Positions 44,213 to 55,609 of a stretch of DNA of 64,000 nucleotides are shown one piece after another. The DNA comes from Mogibacterium sp. (GTDB lineage: Bacteria; Bacillota; Clostridia; Peptostreptococcales; Anaerovoracaceae): contig JAFRKO010000010.1 of NCBI GenBank assembly GCA_017431685.1, positions 62,001 to 126,000 of the forward strand. Direction: 5' to 3'. Position 1 is the stretch's first letter. Each line of letters begins with the position of its first letter. Under the pieces are notes generated by a model. It had not been told where the DNA came from and did no database searches. It was given only the letters and a program-made list of their open reading frames with translations. The translations under genes were made by a program, and so were the position numbers.

Positions 44213-46181
44213 ACTGATTTTCCTCTGAGATCCTGCTGAACAGATCACTGAATCTGCTTCCGGTCCTGTAAAATACCGGGAGTTTCCCCAGAGGAGCATT
44301 TATCCTGACCTCAGATCTGCCTCTGTATGCTTTACCGTCCCAGAAGCCGGTCCAGTCACCTTCAGGCAGCCGTACAGTCCTCTCGACTGCATTCTTTTCT
44401 ATAACAGGACACACATAGATGTCGTCACCAAAGAAGTATGAATACTCGTCGCGGCTTGCGGAATAGTCCACCGCATTCCAGAAATCAGGCCGCATCGCCG
44501 GTATGCCCTCTGCTGCCTGCTCAATGCACTGCTCTATGTACGGTCTCAGTGCAGCATGAATATTGGTGAGACGAACAGTATGCGGCAGCACGTCCGGAGC
44601 ATCAAACTGGCTGTTTGCCCACGGTCTGATGGATTCGTGGCTCCTCATGAGCGGTGAGAATGTGTTCATCTCCATCCAGCGTATAAACAGCTGATCGCTC
44701 CTCTTTAGTTTTGCCACAGAGAAGAATCCTCCTATATCGCTGTGCACCAGCGGCACGCCTGAGAATCCAAGGGAGAATGTTGCAGGCATAACGCACGGCA
44801 TGCCGTAATCCTTTGTGAGGTCGGTATGCTGATCTCCGTTCCACATTATAGGAGCATAGCACTGCTCTCCAAGATAGCCGGAGCGGGTAAAGAACATGAC
44901 GTCCTTATCACCGTACTCCTCTACCGCCTCACGGTTGATCTTTGCCCACAGCACAGGCCACTGATTGTGCAGTTCGGCAGGATCGCCGTCGTGAAGCACG
45001 CAGTCTGTCGGCAGGTATTCGCCGAAATCCGCCATCCATCCCTTTATGCCAAGATCGAGCATGTTCTTTTTTATCAGGGTCTCCTTTATGAAGCGGACGG
45101 CCTCCGGGTCTGTGAGATCTAGCATTCCTGCGTCAAAAGTGGTCGACTTCATGTGGGCTATGCTGCCGTCTTTGCTTTTTATAAGCCAGCCCTTATCCGC
45201 GCATTCCCCGTACAGTCTGCTTCCTTTCACCAAATATGGATTAATGTAGGCCAGGAAGCGTACACCCCTGCTTTCAAGCCTTTTGATGGCCTCAGGCAGA
45301 TCATGGTAAAGCTTTCTGTCGTATTCGTAGTTCCACCAAACCTGTTTACCCATTATTGTGCGGTTCTCTCCGCACCAGTCCTGGCTCCAGACAGCGCATA
45401 TCTTTGCGCCGGCATCGAGCATTGTAAAGGCTTTGGAAATGATCTTTTCAGTGCCCCCCTGAACGGCTATGATCATGCCGTCCAGGCACCAGTCAGGCAG
45501 ATACATCCTCGGCGGGTTCTTCTTTGCCAGAGCCCGCATAAGCGTATCGTAGCAGTCCGCATGGAGCAGCATAAGCGAACGCGGGCACTCATCAAACCGG
45601 AACCTGTAGTTGTTGATACCGAATTTGGATATTCCGTCAGATGGCGTGTCGAAATAGAACAGCCGTCCCTTGTCAGTGACAAAGACAGGCATTGGAGAAT
45701 AACTGCCTATGCTCTCCGCTTCCTTTTCGCGGTAACGGTGATCGGGCAGTATCACTTTTTCTAAAAGCGTACGGGCAGTGATATGTTCGGAAACGAAATT
45801 CATAACACGTTTACCGCGAAGATTCGTCTGGCGGTACTGCTCTCCTCCCCCGAAAACGGCCTCGTTCATCAAAGCGGGTATTTTGAACTCGTAAGCCCAT
45901 CCGTCCTCTCCCTCAAAGAAGATTTCGCAGCCGAGATCGCACTCCGTGACTTCCATTTTCAGAGAATGACCGTCGCCGGACACAACAAAAGAATTGCCGC
46001 CTGTCCTCTCAATATCGTTGAGGCGCGCGTGCTCCAGCTCGGTTACCGATTCCTTTACCGTTCCACGCCTGGAGCTGTACGTCTTCTCAAGCTTTATTGA
46101 GGAAACGAAAGGGGTGGACAGGAGTTCGAACCCGTCCACCAGCAATCTCAGTTTTTTCCCGTCAAATTCGGTCTTAAGCAT
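44211..46181 (-). CDS. GH31 alpha-glycosidase of the sulfoquinovosidase (YihQ) type, altered sulfonate site
   Basis: 656-residue GH31 enzyme. Nucleophile D385 (GWMADFGEYLPTD) and acid/base D450 (WNGDQ) are present. VQGG (Q241), SQDW (Q267), GKQVWW (Q280, W283) occupy the same spacings (26, 13, 3) as the Q262/Q288/R301/W304 set of E. coli YihQ recalled from memory, but the Arg is Gln here, and the YihQ Tyr508 position is Phe486 (HSDIGGF). So the fold and subgroup look like sulfoquinovosidase while the sulfonate-binding pair is changed; a neutral or different alpha-glycoside is likely. No signal peptide. Last gene of a five-gene operon with an MFS transporter. Confidence 0.85.
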   Translation of the reverse strand: MLKTEFDGKKLRLLVDGFELLSTPFVSSIKLEKTYSSRRGTVKESVTELEHARLNDIERTGGNSFVVSGDGHSLKMEVTECDLGCEIFFEGEDGWAYEFKIPALMNEAVFGGGEQYRQTNLRGKRVMNFVSEHITARTLLEKVILPDHRYREKEAESIGSYSPMPVFVTDKGRLFYFDTPSDGISKFGINNYRFRFDECPRSLMLLHADCYDTLMRALAKKNPPRMYLPDWCLDGMIIAVQGGTEKIISKAFTMLDAGAKICAVWSQDWCGENRTIMGKQVWWNYEYDRKLYHDLPEAIKRLESRGVRFLAYINPYLVKGSRLYGECADKGWLIKSKDGSIAHMKSTTFDAGMLDLTDPEAVRFIKETLIKKNMLDLGIKGWMADFGEYLPTDCVLHDGDPAELHNQWPVLWAKINREAVEEYGDKDVMFFTRSGYLGEQCYAPIMWNGDQHTDLTKDYGMPCVMPATFSLGFSGVPLVHSDIGGFFSVAKLKRSDQLFIRWMEMNTFSPLMRSHESIRPWANSQFDAPDVLPHTVRLTNIHAALRPYIEQCIEQAAEGIPAMRPDFWNAVDYSASRDEYSYFFGDDIYVCPVIEKNAVERTVRLPEGDWTGFWDGKAYRGRSEVRINAPLGKLPVFYRTGSRFSDLFSRISEENQ

Positions 46182-46191
46182 TCAGTGTTCC

Positions 46192-47550
46192 CTATATATC
46201 CGCGAGGTACCTTCCCAGCTCCTTATTTGAGTCAGCGACTACCTTCTCTTCGTCTATTCCGGTGATGGCTCCGTGCTCTACGGTCACTTCTCCATCGATG
46301 ACAGTGTAATCGACAGCGCCTCTGAGTCCTACAGTGCCGAGCACCGACTTAGGATCATAGCATGCGCCTACGAGCTCGAGCCTCTGTGAATCGACCATGA
46401 AGAAGTCTGCGCATTTGCCGACTTCCAGCGAGCCTATTTCCTTGTCTCTGCCGAGCAGTCTTGCCGATCCCATTGTAGCTACCTTGAGCATGTCGTAGCC
46501 AGTAGGAGCCAGCCTGCTTGAATTGAGCCTGTGCAGGAGGAATCCCACGCGGAGCTCCTCGAGCATATCGGAGCCGTCATTCGAGGCCGAGCCATCGACT
46601 CCGAGTCCCACAGGAATACCCATCTCGAGCATCTCAGGTATGCGTGCTATGCCTGATGAAAGCTTCATGTTGGAGATTGGGCAGTGGCAGACGCCTGTGC
46701 CTGTTTCAGCAAGCAGCTTCAGTTCTTCATCGTTGAAATGTATGCCATGGGCATACCAGACGTCGTCGCCTATCCAGCCTACTCTCTCCATGTAAGCAAG
46801 AGGACGTATGCCCTCACGCTCAAGCATGTAATTTTCTTCGTCCTTTGTCTCGCAGAGGTGTGTATGCAGGCGCACACCCTTCTCTCTTGCGAGTATGGCG
46901 GATTCACGGAGCAGGTCTTCAGAAACCGAGAACGGTGAGCATGGTGCAAGCGCTATGCGGCGTTTCGATCTGAACGATCTGTCATGGTATTTGTCGATAA
47001 GGTCGATGCTGTCCTTCATTATCTCATCAACTGTCTGGACGACGCTGTCAGGCGGAAGTCCTCCGTCCTTTACCGAGAGGTCCATGGAACCGCGCGAGAA
47101 GTGCATCCTTACGCCGAGCCTGTCTGCTGCTGCTGCCTGTGCTCCGATAAGATCGCCGGCTCCTGCAGGGAACACATAGTGGTGGTCGAAAACGGTAGTG
47201 CAGCCGTTCTTCATCAGCTCGCCCATACCTGTCAGTGATGACAGATAGACCGTGTCCTCGTTGAGGTTCTTCCATATCTCGTAGAGCGTCTTCAGCCAGT
47301 CGAAAAGCTCCATGTTCTGCACCTTCTCGAGATTGCGCGAGAACACCTGATACAGATGGTGATGAGCGTTAACGAGTCCCGGATAGCAGAGCATACCGGT
47401 GCCGTCTATGACAGTGTCTGCATCGTGTTTCTCAGGCCCTATGTATTTGATAAGTCCGTCTTCGCAGAACAGATTTGCATTCTCGTAAACAGTATCCTTT
47501 CCGTCGCACGATACTATAGCTCGTATGTTGTTTACTGACAATGTACTCAT
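46192..47550 (-). CDS. Amidohydrolase, 8-oxoguanine deaminase-like
   Basis: 452-residue metallo-amidohydrolase. Metal and substrate motifs: GLVNAHHHLYQVFSRN (HxH), HTHLCETKDEE, YAHGIHFND and GVDGSASNDGSD. The NAHHHLYQ and DHHYVFPAG segments are those of 8-oxoguanine deaminases (conversion of 8-oxoguanine to uric acid); AtzB/AtzC-like or guanine-type deamination cannot be excluded. In an operon between GH31 and a macro-domain gene; 8-oxoguanine salvage and ADP-ribose chemistry are both nucleotide-damage functions, though GH31 is not. Confidence 0.85.
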   Translation of the reverse strand: MSTLSVNNIRAIVSCDGKDTVYENANLFCEDGLIKYIGPEKHDADTVIDGTGMLCYPGLVNAHHHLYQVFSRNLEKVQNMELFDWLKTLYEIWKNLNEDTVYLSSLTGMGELMKNGCTTVFDHHYVFPAGAGDLIGAQAAAADRLGVRMHFSRGSMDLSVKDGGLPPDSVVQTVDEIMKDSIDLIDKYHDRSFRSKRRIALAPCSPFSVSEDLLRESAILAREKGVRLHTHLCETKDEENYMLEREGIRPLAYMERVGWIGDDVWYAHGIHFNDEELKLLAETGTGVCHCPISNMKLSSGIARIPEMLEMGIPVGLGVDGSASNDGSDMLEELRVGFLLHRLNSSRLAPTGYDMLKVATMGSARLLGRDKEIGSLEVGKCADFFMVDSQRLELVGACYDPKSVLGTVGLRGAVDYTVIDGEVTVEHGAITGIDEEKVVADSNKELGRYLADI

Positions 47551-47567
47551 TTTTTCAGGCTCCTTTC

Positions 47568-48359
47568 CTAAAGATCTCCGCCCAGTATATCCTCGTAGAT
47601 TTGTTTGTCCCTGTTACCGAATACGTTGAATATAACTTTATTTATGCTGCTCTCATGGCTGTCGAGCCATTCTCTTACTGTTTTTACCGCAATCTGTGCT
47701 GCTTCTTCTGCCGGGAAGCAGAACACGCCTGTGGATATGCAGCAGAACGCTATATTCCCAAGTCCTTTTTCTGCAGCCAGATCAAGGCATGAACGGTAGC
47801 ATGAAGCGAGCAGCTCCCTGTGCTCATCCGTCAATCCGAAGTCAACTATAGGGCCGACAGTATGAAGAACGTACTTTGCAGGCAGGCAATAGCCAGGTGT
47901 TATCTGCGCACGGCCCGTAGGCTCGTCATGGCCCTGTCTGCGGACTATCTCATGGCAGTCCCATCTGAGCTGGACTCCTGCTGCTGAATGTATGCAGTTA
48001 TCTATGCAGTTGTGAAGCGGTATGAAGCACCCGAGCAGAGTATAGTTGGCAGCATTTACGATGGCATCAGCTGCCAGCCTGGTTATATCTCCCTGCCACA
48101 GATACAGTCTGCTGTCGAGAGCGCACGGTACGAGTGAATCCACACTGACGATGCCCCTTAAAAGAGCCTCACGCCTGAGATACGCGTCCTGCACTTCCCT
48201 GAATTCCGCTCCTGCCGGCTTTGCGTCTCTGACATTCATCAGAGCCCGAAGCAGTTCCTTCTGCTTCACTTCGTCGTCAGGTACAGCCACCTTGCGGTAG
48301 ACCGGGTTCTCATTTTTCAGTTTTTCGATGAGCCAAAGCCTCGCTTCAGTCTGATCCAT
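47568..48359 (-). CDS. Macro-domain protein-ADP-ribose hydrolase (zinc-type)
   Basis: 263-residue protein. The C-terminal two-thirds is a macro domain (about 75-260): DAIVNAANYTLLG, GCFIPLHNCIDN, HSAAGVQLRWDC, LHTVGPIV and CCISTGVFCFP. The GCF/C/H pattern belongs to the zinc-containing macro domains found in Firmicutes, some of which remove mono-ADP-ribose from protein. The partner genes of SirTM-linked systems (lipoate ligase, GcvH-like, sirtuin) are absent. Overlaps the MFS gene by 14 nt, so cotranscribed. Confidence 0.87.
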   Translation of the reverse strand: MDQTEARLWLIEKLKNENPVYRKVAVPDDEVKQKELLRALMNVRDAKPAGAEFREVQDAYLRREALLRGIVSVDSLVPCALDSRLYLWQGDITRLAADAIVNAANYTLLGCFIPLHNCIDNCIHSAAGVQLRWDCHEIVRRQGHDEPTGRAQITPGYCLPAKYVLHTVGPIVDFGLTDEHRELLASCYRSCLDLAAEKGLGNIAFCCISTGVFCFPAEEAAQIAVKTVREWLDSHESSINKVIFNVFGNRDKQIYEDILGGDL

Positions 48360-49596
48360 TGTTCTTACTCCTCATAGTAAACATGAGCACAGCGAACAGT
48401 ATCACTATGATGGCTGCGGATGCGGACCATATACCCTTATCCGGCAAGAATGATTCCGTGCCGTCGTTGTTGACTATGACATCCGCGTTTCGCAGTACCC
48501 ATGCTCCTATAGCCGGTCCGATGAGGCCCGGCACGAATACCTGCCCTATTATGCGCACGCCCTGGAACTGTCCTGCCCTGCCTTCAGGGATGTTGTCCCT
48601 TATCATGGCTCCGAATATGGACATTCCCGCAAGGTATCCTGTCATCGTTATAAGCGATCCGATGAATGCCTGAACAGCCGCCAGCGCATGTGTGAAATAT
48701 AATATAGTATACCCTATAATGAGCATCGCAGTCACGGGCAGTATGCTTTTGGTAAAGCCTTTACTGTCATAAAGCCTTCCGTAAAAAACTGTGGCAACGG
48801 CTGCCAGGATTATCGCAGGAGCGAATATCATGACATAGTTATCGAGTCCGAGAGTCTGCTCGTAATAGATGATCAGATATGGCATGAATATCTGGATCGA
48901 GATACCGAAAATGGCAAAGTTGAGAAGTGTTAGATAGAGTCTTTTATTCTCCCTGGCCACCGATGGTCTGAAGCTGTAAGCCAGTGTCTCTCCGAGGCTC
49001 TCCTCCGACTTCCGCAGCCGCGGATCGTCCTCTATCAGGAACCATCCGAGTATGCCTATAAGTGTCGTGGCTATTCCTATCACATAATATATCGTGACCC
49101 AAGCGGAGTGATCATCAAGGTTGAAGCTCATGAAGCCTCCGAAAACCACCAGCACCGCGACCAGTGGCATCATGGAGTTGACACCCTCTATCTTTCCTCT
49201 GTTGGTGGAGTCTCCCCTGTCTGTCAGCCATGCGTTGTACGCGGCATCGTTCGCGGTAGAGCCGAAGTACGTCATGACGCAGTCCATCACAATGGTGAGC
49301 ATTATGCTGTGTATGTATGCGAAAGTTATGATGCTGATGCCCCAGATGATATAGCCCACGCTCATGAACGCCTTGCGCTTTCCGACCTTGTCGGAGACGG
49401 CACCCATTATGATAGTCGTAAGAGCCGCCGTGACAGCGCTTGCCATTACCATCGCCGATATGTCTGCTGCCGCAGCGTGAAACATCTTGTAGATGAACAC
49501 GTTGAAGTACATGTTCTCAACGACCCATGCCACCTGGCCCATCAGGCCGAAAACGAGCATGGATATCCAGAATTTCCTTCCGAGTTTAGTCTGCAT
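48346..49596 (-). CDS. MFS transporter (sugar-like)
   Basis: 416-residue permease with about 12 helices. The loop between helices 2 and 3 has MGAVSDKVGKRKAFMSVGY, the classic MFS motif A region; overall it resembles GPH/SLC45-like permeases seen beside glycosidases. Likely imports the glycoside cleaved by the GH31 enzyme encoded in the same operon. Substrate not determined. Confidence 0.85.
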   Translation of the reverse strand: MQTKLGRKFWISMLVFGLMGQVAWVVENMYFNVFIYKMFHAAAADISAMVMASAVTAALTTIIMGAVSDKVGKRKAFMSVGYIIWGISIITFAYIHSIMLTIVMDCVMTYFGSTANDAAYNAWLTDRGDSTNRGKIEGVNSMMPLVAVLVVFGGFMSFNLDDHSAWVTIYYVIGIATTLIGILGWFLIEDDPRLRKSEESLGETLAYSFRPSVARENKRLYLTLLNFAIFGISIQIFMPYLIIYYEQTLGLDNYVMIFAPAIILAAVATVFYGRLYDSKGFTKSILPVTAMLIIGYTILYFTHALAAVQAFIGSLITMTGYLAGMSIFGAMIRDNIPEGRAGQFQGVRIIGQVFVPGLIGPAIGAWVLRNADVIVNNDGTESFLPDKGIWSASAAIIVILFAVLMFTMRSKNNGSD

Positions 49597-50482
49597 CCTT
49601 GATCAACTCCTCATCTTTTTTATTTGGCCTCACTGTTATCCATACTCCGATGAATACCAGTACTATGCCTGCCATCTGGCGGGCGCTGATCTGCTCACCC
49701 AGCATCAGGAATGAGAACAGCGCCACAAACACCGGCTCTGAAGCATATATAAGTGTCGTATGAGCTGCAGAGCTGAGCTTTTCAGCCATCGTCTGAAATA
49801 TAAAGCCGAGAGCTCCGCATGCCAGCGCGAGATAGAGCAGCTGCCACCACTCCATGGCGCTCAGAGGAAGCCTGAAAGAATCCTCAAAAATAAATGAAAA
49901 TATGAATCCGTATACTGCCACAAACGGCAGCTGGAGAGTACCGAGCACTATAGGGTCATGCTGATCTGCATATCTCTCCGTATAAAGCATCTGAAAAGAA
50001 TAAAAGAGTGCGCTCAATACGCAGTAAAAATCACCCTTATTGAGAGTAAACCCCTGTGAAAGGCACATATGCCCTACTCCTATAAGCGTAATGATGACGC
50101 TGGCGATCTGGACTCTGTCCGGAAATATTCGCTCCTGGACCAGCACAATAAATGGAGTAAAGAACGCAACCATACTCATCATGAATCCCGCGTTGGAGGC
50201 GGTGGTATATTTGCAGCCGAGTGCCATGAAAACGAATGAAATAAACAAAAACGTCCCAAGCACCCCTGAGTGCAGGAACGTTTTTCTGTCAAGACCGCGG
50301 TATCTTTTATTGAATACAAGAAAACACGCTGCGAAGGCAATCAAAAATCTGAGAGCCACCATGTTGAATACTTCGAGCTCGGCGAGTATCTGCTTTGAGA
50401 ATATCGTCATCGCTCCGAATATCATGGTGGCCGCAAGCATCATCAGATCACCTAATGCGATATGTTTTCTGTCTGCGGCCAT
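49586..50482 (-). CDS. EamA/DMT-family transporter
   Basis: 298-residue membrane protein with ten helices in two EamA halves (about 10-145 and 155-290). Typical DMT features: LGDLMMLAATMIFGAM, PFIVLVQERIFPDRVQ and YASEPVFVALFSFLMLGE. Usually a metabolite exporter; cargo unknown. First gene of the operon, and overlaps the MFS gene by 11 nt. Confidence 0.88.
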   Translation of the reverse strand: MAADRKHIALGDLMMLAATMIFGAMTIFSKQILAELEVFNMVALRFLIAFAACFLVFNKRYRGLDRKTFLHSGVLGTFLFISFVFMALGCKYTTASNAGFMMSMVAFFTPFIVLVQERIFPDRVQIASVIITLIGVGHMCLSQGFTLNKGDFYCVLSALFYSFQMLYTERYADQHDPIVLGTLQLPFVAVYGFIFSFIFEDSFRLPLSAMEWWQLLYLALACGALGFIFQTMAEKLSSAAHTTLIYASEPVFVALFSFLMLGEQISARQMAGIVLVFIGVWITVRPNKKDEELIKDAD

Positions 50483-50521
50483 GCCTTATCTCTTTATTGT
50501 GCGTCTTGCCCATTAACCTCT

Positions 50522-53113
<2,592 letters not shown>

Positions 53114-53155
53114 ATATGCTTACCTCCTGTATGAAGATTTATTAGCAAAATTGGC

Positions 53156-53179
53156 AAAAACAGAAACTATTCTGTTTTT
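53156..53179 (-). other. 5'-terminal hairpin of the clpB mRNA
   Basis: AAAAACAGAA (53156-53165), loop ACTA, TTCTGTTTTT (53170-53179): a perfect 10-bp stem. The predicted transcription start (near 53181) places this hairpin at the extreme 5' end of the clpB transcript, where it could stabilise the mRNA or attenuate transcription. It is about 43 nt upstream of the ATG. Confidence 0.5.
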
Positions 53180-53187
53180 ACAAAACA

Positions 53188-53216
53188 ACGATAGCACAAA
53201 TTTCAACGTATGTAAA
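53188..53216 (-). promoter_or_regulatory. clpB promoter
   Basis: Minus strand: TTTACA (53211-53216), 17 nt, TATCGT (53188-53193). The CIRCE element begins 8 bp upstream of the -35. Confidence 0.6.
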
Positions 53217-53223
53217 GAAAAAT

Positions 53224-53250
53224 TTAGCACTCACTTGATGTGAGTGCTAA
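53224..53250 (-). promoter_or_regulatory. CIRCE operator (HrcA-binding site)
   Basis: TTAGCACTC (53224-53232), nine nt, GAGTGCTAA (53242-53250): an exact match to the 9-9-9 CIRCE consensus. HrcA repressor binding here explains heat control of clpB. No hrcA, grpE or dnaK is in this window. Confidence 0.95.
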
Positions 53251-53280
53251 TAATTTTGCATATATGTTTACCCGGAAGCG

Positions 53281-54243
53281 CTACTTATTCTTTCTTCTTC
53301 CGTCATGCCGTTCCCTGAAGTCCGAGATGTACTCATCTGCGACATTGAATGTGAATCCGTTGCCGTTTATCTCGTTCATACTTGTAATGGTCATGAACGC
53401 TTCAGGGTCTATGGAAAGGACTGCGCGTTTGACTTTATTGAAGTTTCTGTTGCTGGCCGCACAGAGTATGATATCCCTGTCCTCTCTGAGATAACCGCCT
53501 ACTCCTCTCAGGATCGATGTTCCGAATCCTATCTTCAGAAGCTCCTCGTTCACCTCATGGATCTTTTCCGTCCATATCATTATCTGGTAACCGCCCTGCT
53601 CGAGTATGATCATTCTGTCCATAACCACACCATATACCAGTGCGTAAAGTATGCCGAGTATTATTCCTTCTGTAGCTGTCACAGGAATCTGCAGCAGGAA
53701 GATTGCGATGTCAATGCCGGACATGACCGTGGCGAGCTTCCACCCGAGCTTGCGGTTCAGTATCATGGCAGGGACATCTATGCCTCCTGTGGAGCCGCCG
53801 AGCCTCATCACAAGACCAAGTCCCACGCCGTCAAGCACTCCTGCGCATATGGCTGCCAGCATCGGCTCGTTCACCAGATGCTGCAGTGAGGTCATCTGCT
53901 CAAATATGCTCATGAAGAACGGAAAAGCGAATGTTCCGAGGGCGATGGTTGCCGCAAACCTCCTGCCGAGCACAGCCGCACCTATGATGAACAGTGCTAT
54001 GTTGAGTACGGCAACGGCAGCGCTCACACTGAAGCCCGTTAAAATGTTTACTATCCTTCCCAATCCGCTCACACCGCTTACGACCATGTTGTACGGGAGA
54101 GCAAAGCATGTTACCGAAAAAGCACAGATGGCGTTTCCAAGCACCATCTGCGCAAATTCAAACATATTCTTTTTAGTTAAAATGTTTTTCACTTTTAATC
54201 CTTTAACGCCCGGACGATATGACCAATCAGCTTTCATAAGCAT
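53281..54243 (-). CDS. YitT-family membrane protein (DUF161/DUF2179)
   Basis: 320-residue protein with five or six hydrophobic helices (about 40-220; YNMVVSGVSGLGRI, GSTGGIDVPAMILNRK) and a C-terminal soluble DUF2179 domain (about 240-320). The family is widespread in Firmicutes with poorly defined function. The start is ATG at 54243, 1 nt after the stop of the AAA gene, so coupled to it. Confidence 0.88.
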   Translation of the reverse strand: MLMKADWSYRPGVKGLKVKNILTKKNMFEFAQMVLGNAICAFSVTCFALPYNMVVSGVSGLGRIVNILTGFSVSAAVAVLNIALFIIGAAVLGRRFAATIALGTFAFPFFMSIFEQMTSLQHLVNEPMLAAICAGVLDGVGLGLVMRLGGSTGGIDVPAMILNRKLGWKLATVMSGIDIAIFLLQIPVTATEGIILGILYALVYGVVMDRMIILEQGGYQIMIWTEKIHEVNEELLKIGFGTSILRGVGGYLREDRDIILCAASNRNFNKVKRAVLSIDPEAFMTITSMNEINGNGFTFNVADEYISDFRERHDGRRKNK

Positions 54244-54244
54244 T

Positions 54245-55513
54245 TTAGCGTCTTATGATAGGCTTTTTCTCCGGGACTTTGATCTTTTTCTTTTTGCCGC
54301 TTTTGCCTTCGTCGTTCTCTTCAACCATTTCCTTTAAGAGATCGACCAGCTCACCGGCTCTTTCTTCAGCAGTCGGCTGATTTTCGCCGTTCATTTCAGC
54401 AACATCTTTCAGGGCCTCAGCAACTTCGGCTTCCCTTGCCGCTCTTGCTTCAAGCTCTTTCTGGTATTCCTCTTCGAACTTATCCGTGAGGTCTTCTATT
54501 GTGATAGTTGAGAGTGTCTCCTCATCCACATCCTCCAGGGCTGAGACTCTTGCCGCCTGATTGGCGATGATCGTCTCGAAAAGATTACGCACCTCTCTGG
54601 CGTTCGCGAAATTTTCACCCTTCGATTCCTCGAGCCTTATTATCTCCTCACGCACGGCTTTGTCCGCCTCTTCGGTGAGCTTGTACTGATATTTTTTGCA
54701 CTGCAGCTCGAAAATCGCCTGCAGCTCGTCGACTGTGTAGTCAGGGAACTCGAAGAACTTATTGAACCTGGATTTGAGTCCCGGATTGCTTTCAACGAAA
54801 TCCTTCATGAGCTGCGTGTATCCGGCAACGATAACTATGAACTCGTCGCGGTGGTCCTCCATGGCCTTAAGAATGGTATCGATCGCTTCCTGTCCGAAGT
54901 TCTCGTCCTTCTGATTGAGCATATAGGCTTCGTCTATGAACAGGATGCCTCCCATGGCCTCCTGTATTTTCTTCTGTGTCTTGATAGCAGTCTGTCCGAC
55001 GTATCCGGCTACGAGTCCGGAGCGGTCTGTCTCTACCATCTGGCCGGTCGAAAGTATCCCTATCTCTTTGTAAAGCTTGCCAAGTATTCTGGCAACAGTA
55101 GTCTTGCCCGTACCCGGATTGCCCGAAAAAACAAGGTGCAGCGACATAGGAACAGCTTTCATGCCCTTCTCCTCGCGCATCTTTCTGACCTTAGCCAGGC
55201 CAATGAGCTCCTCAACATCGTGCTTGACCGTCTTCAGTCCGACGAGCTCGTTCAGCTCCTCCATTCCTGACTTCTCAGGTTCTTTCGGTTTTTCCGGATC
55301 ATCCCCCGGAGTTTTTGTGGCAACGGCCACCGGTTTTCTTTCGGTCTCTTCCATTGATTCGACTTCTGTCTCTATATTGAGCTCAGCCGCAGCAGGTCTG
55401 TCAGCAGAAAGCTCACGCACCTTATCTCTGACGTTCTTTTCTCTCCTCGTAATGGAGGTGTCTCCATAGAAGTCGTTGTACATTTCGTTGAATCCATTCA
55501 GCATGTCTGCCAT
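54245..55513 (-). CDS. SpoVK/CbxX-CfxQ-like AAA ATPase
   Basis: 422-residue AAA+ protein. A variable acidic N-terminus (1-90) is followed by the AAA module with Walker A FSGNPGTGKTTVARILG (about 131-145), Walker B GGILFIDEAYML, a sensor-1 region and arginine finger candidates, then a Lys/Glu-rich tail (about 380-422). This resembles SpoVK and CbxX/CfxQ proteins (rubisco activase-type). The target in this organism is unknown; a SpoVK label is only by similarity. Operon with the YitT gene. Confidence 0.82.
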   Translation of the reverse strand: MADMLNGFNEMYNDFYGDTSITRREKNVRDKVRELSADRPAAAELNIETEVESMEETERKPVAVATKTPGDDPEKPKEPEKSGMEELNELVGLKTVKHDVEELIGLAKVRKMREEKGMKAVPMSLHLVFSGNPGTGKTTVARILGKLYKEIGILSTGQMVETDRSGLVAGYVGQTAIKTQKKIQEAMGGILFIDEAYMLNQKDENFGQEAIDTILKAMEDHRDEFIVIVAGYTQLMKDFVESNPGLKSRFNKFFEFPDYTVDELQAIFELQCKKYQYKLTEEADKAVREEIIRLEESKGENFANAREVRNLFETIIANQAARVSALEDVDEETLSTITIEDLTDKFEEEYQKELEARAAREAEVAEALKDVAEMNGENQPTAEERAGELVDLLKEMVEENDEGKSGKKKKIKVPEKKPIIRR

Positions 55514-55609
55514 TGGGATCTTCTCCTGTCTACAAATCTTTTGTTTACTTATGGTTCAGATGATAATACAAACTGCCCTGTTTGTAAAACCCGTCTTGAG
55601 AGCACCGGA

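Noticed and set aside
42822-46181. Complete sulfoquinovose degradation (sulfo-TAL-like) pathway
   Set aside because: Only a fucose-isomerase-like and a GH31 gene are suggestive; no transaldolase, sulfolactaldehyde or sulfonate exporter gene is present, and the GH31 lacks the sulfonate-binding Arg/Tyr.
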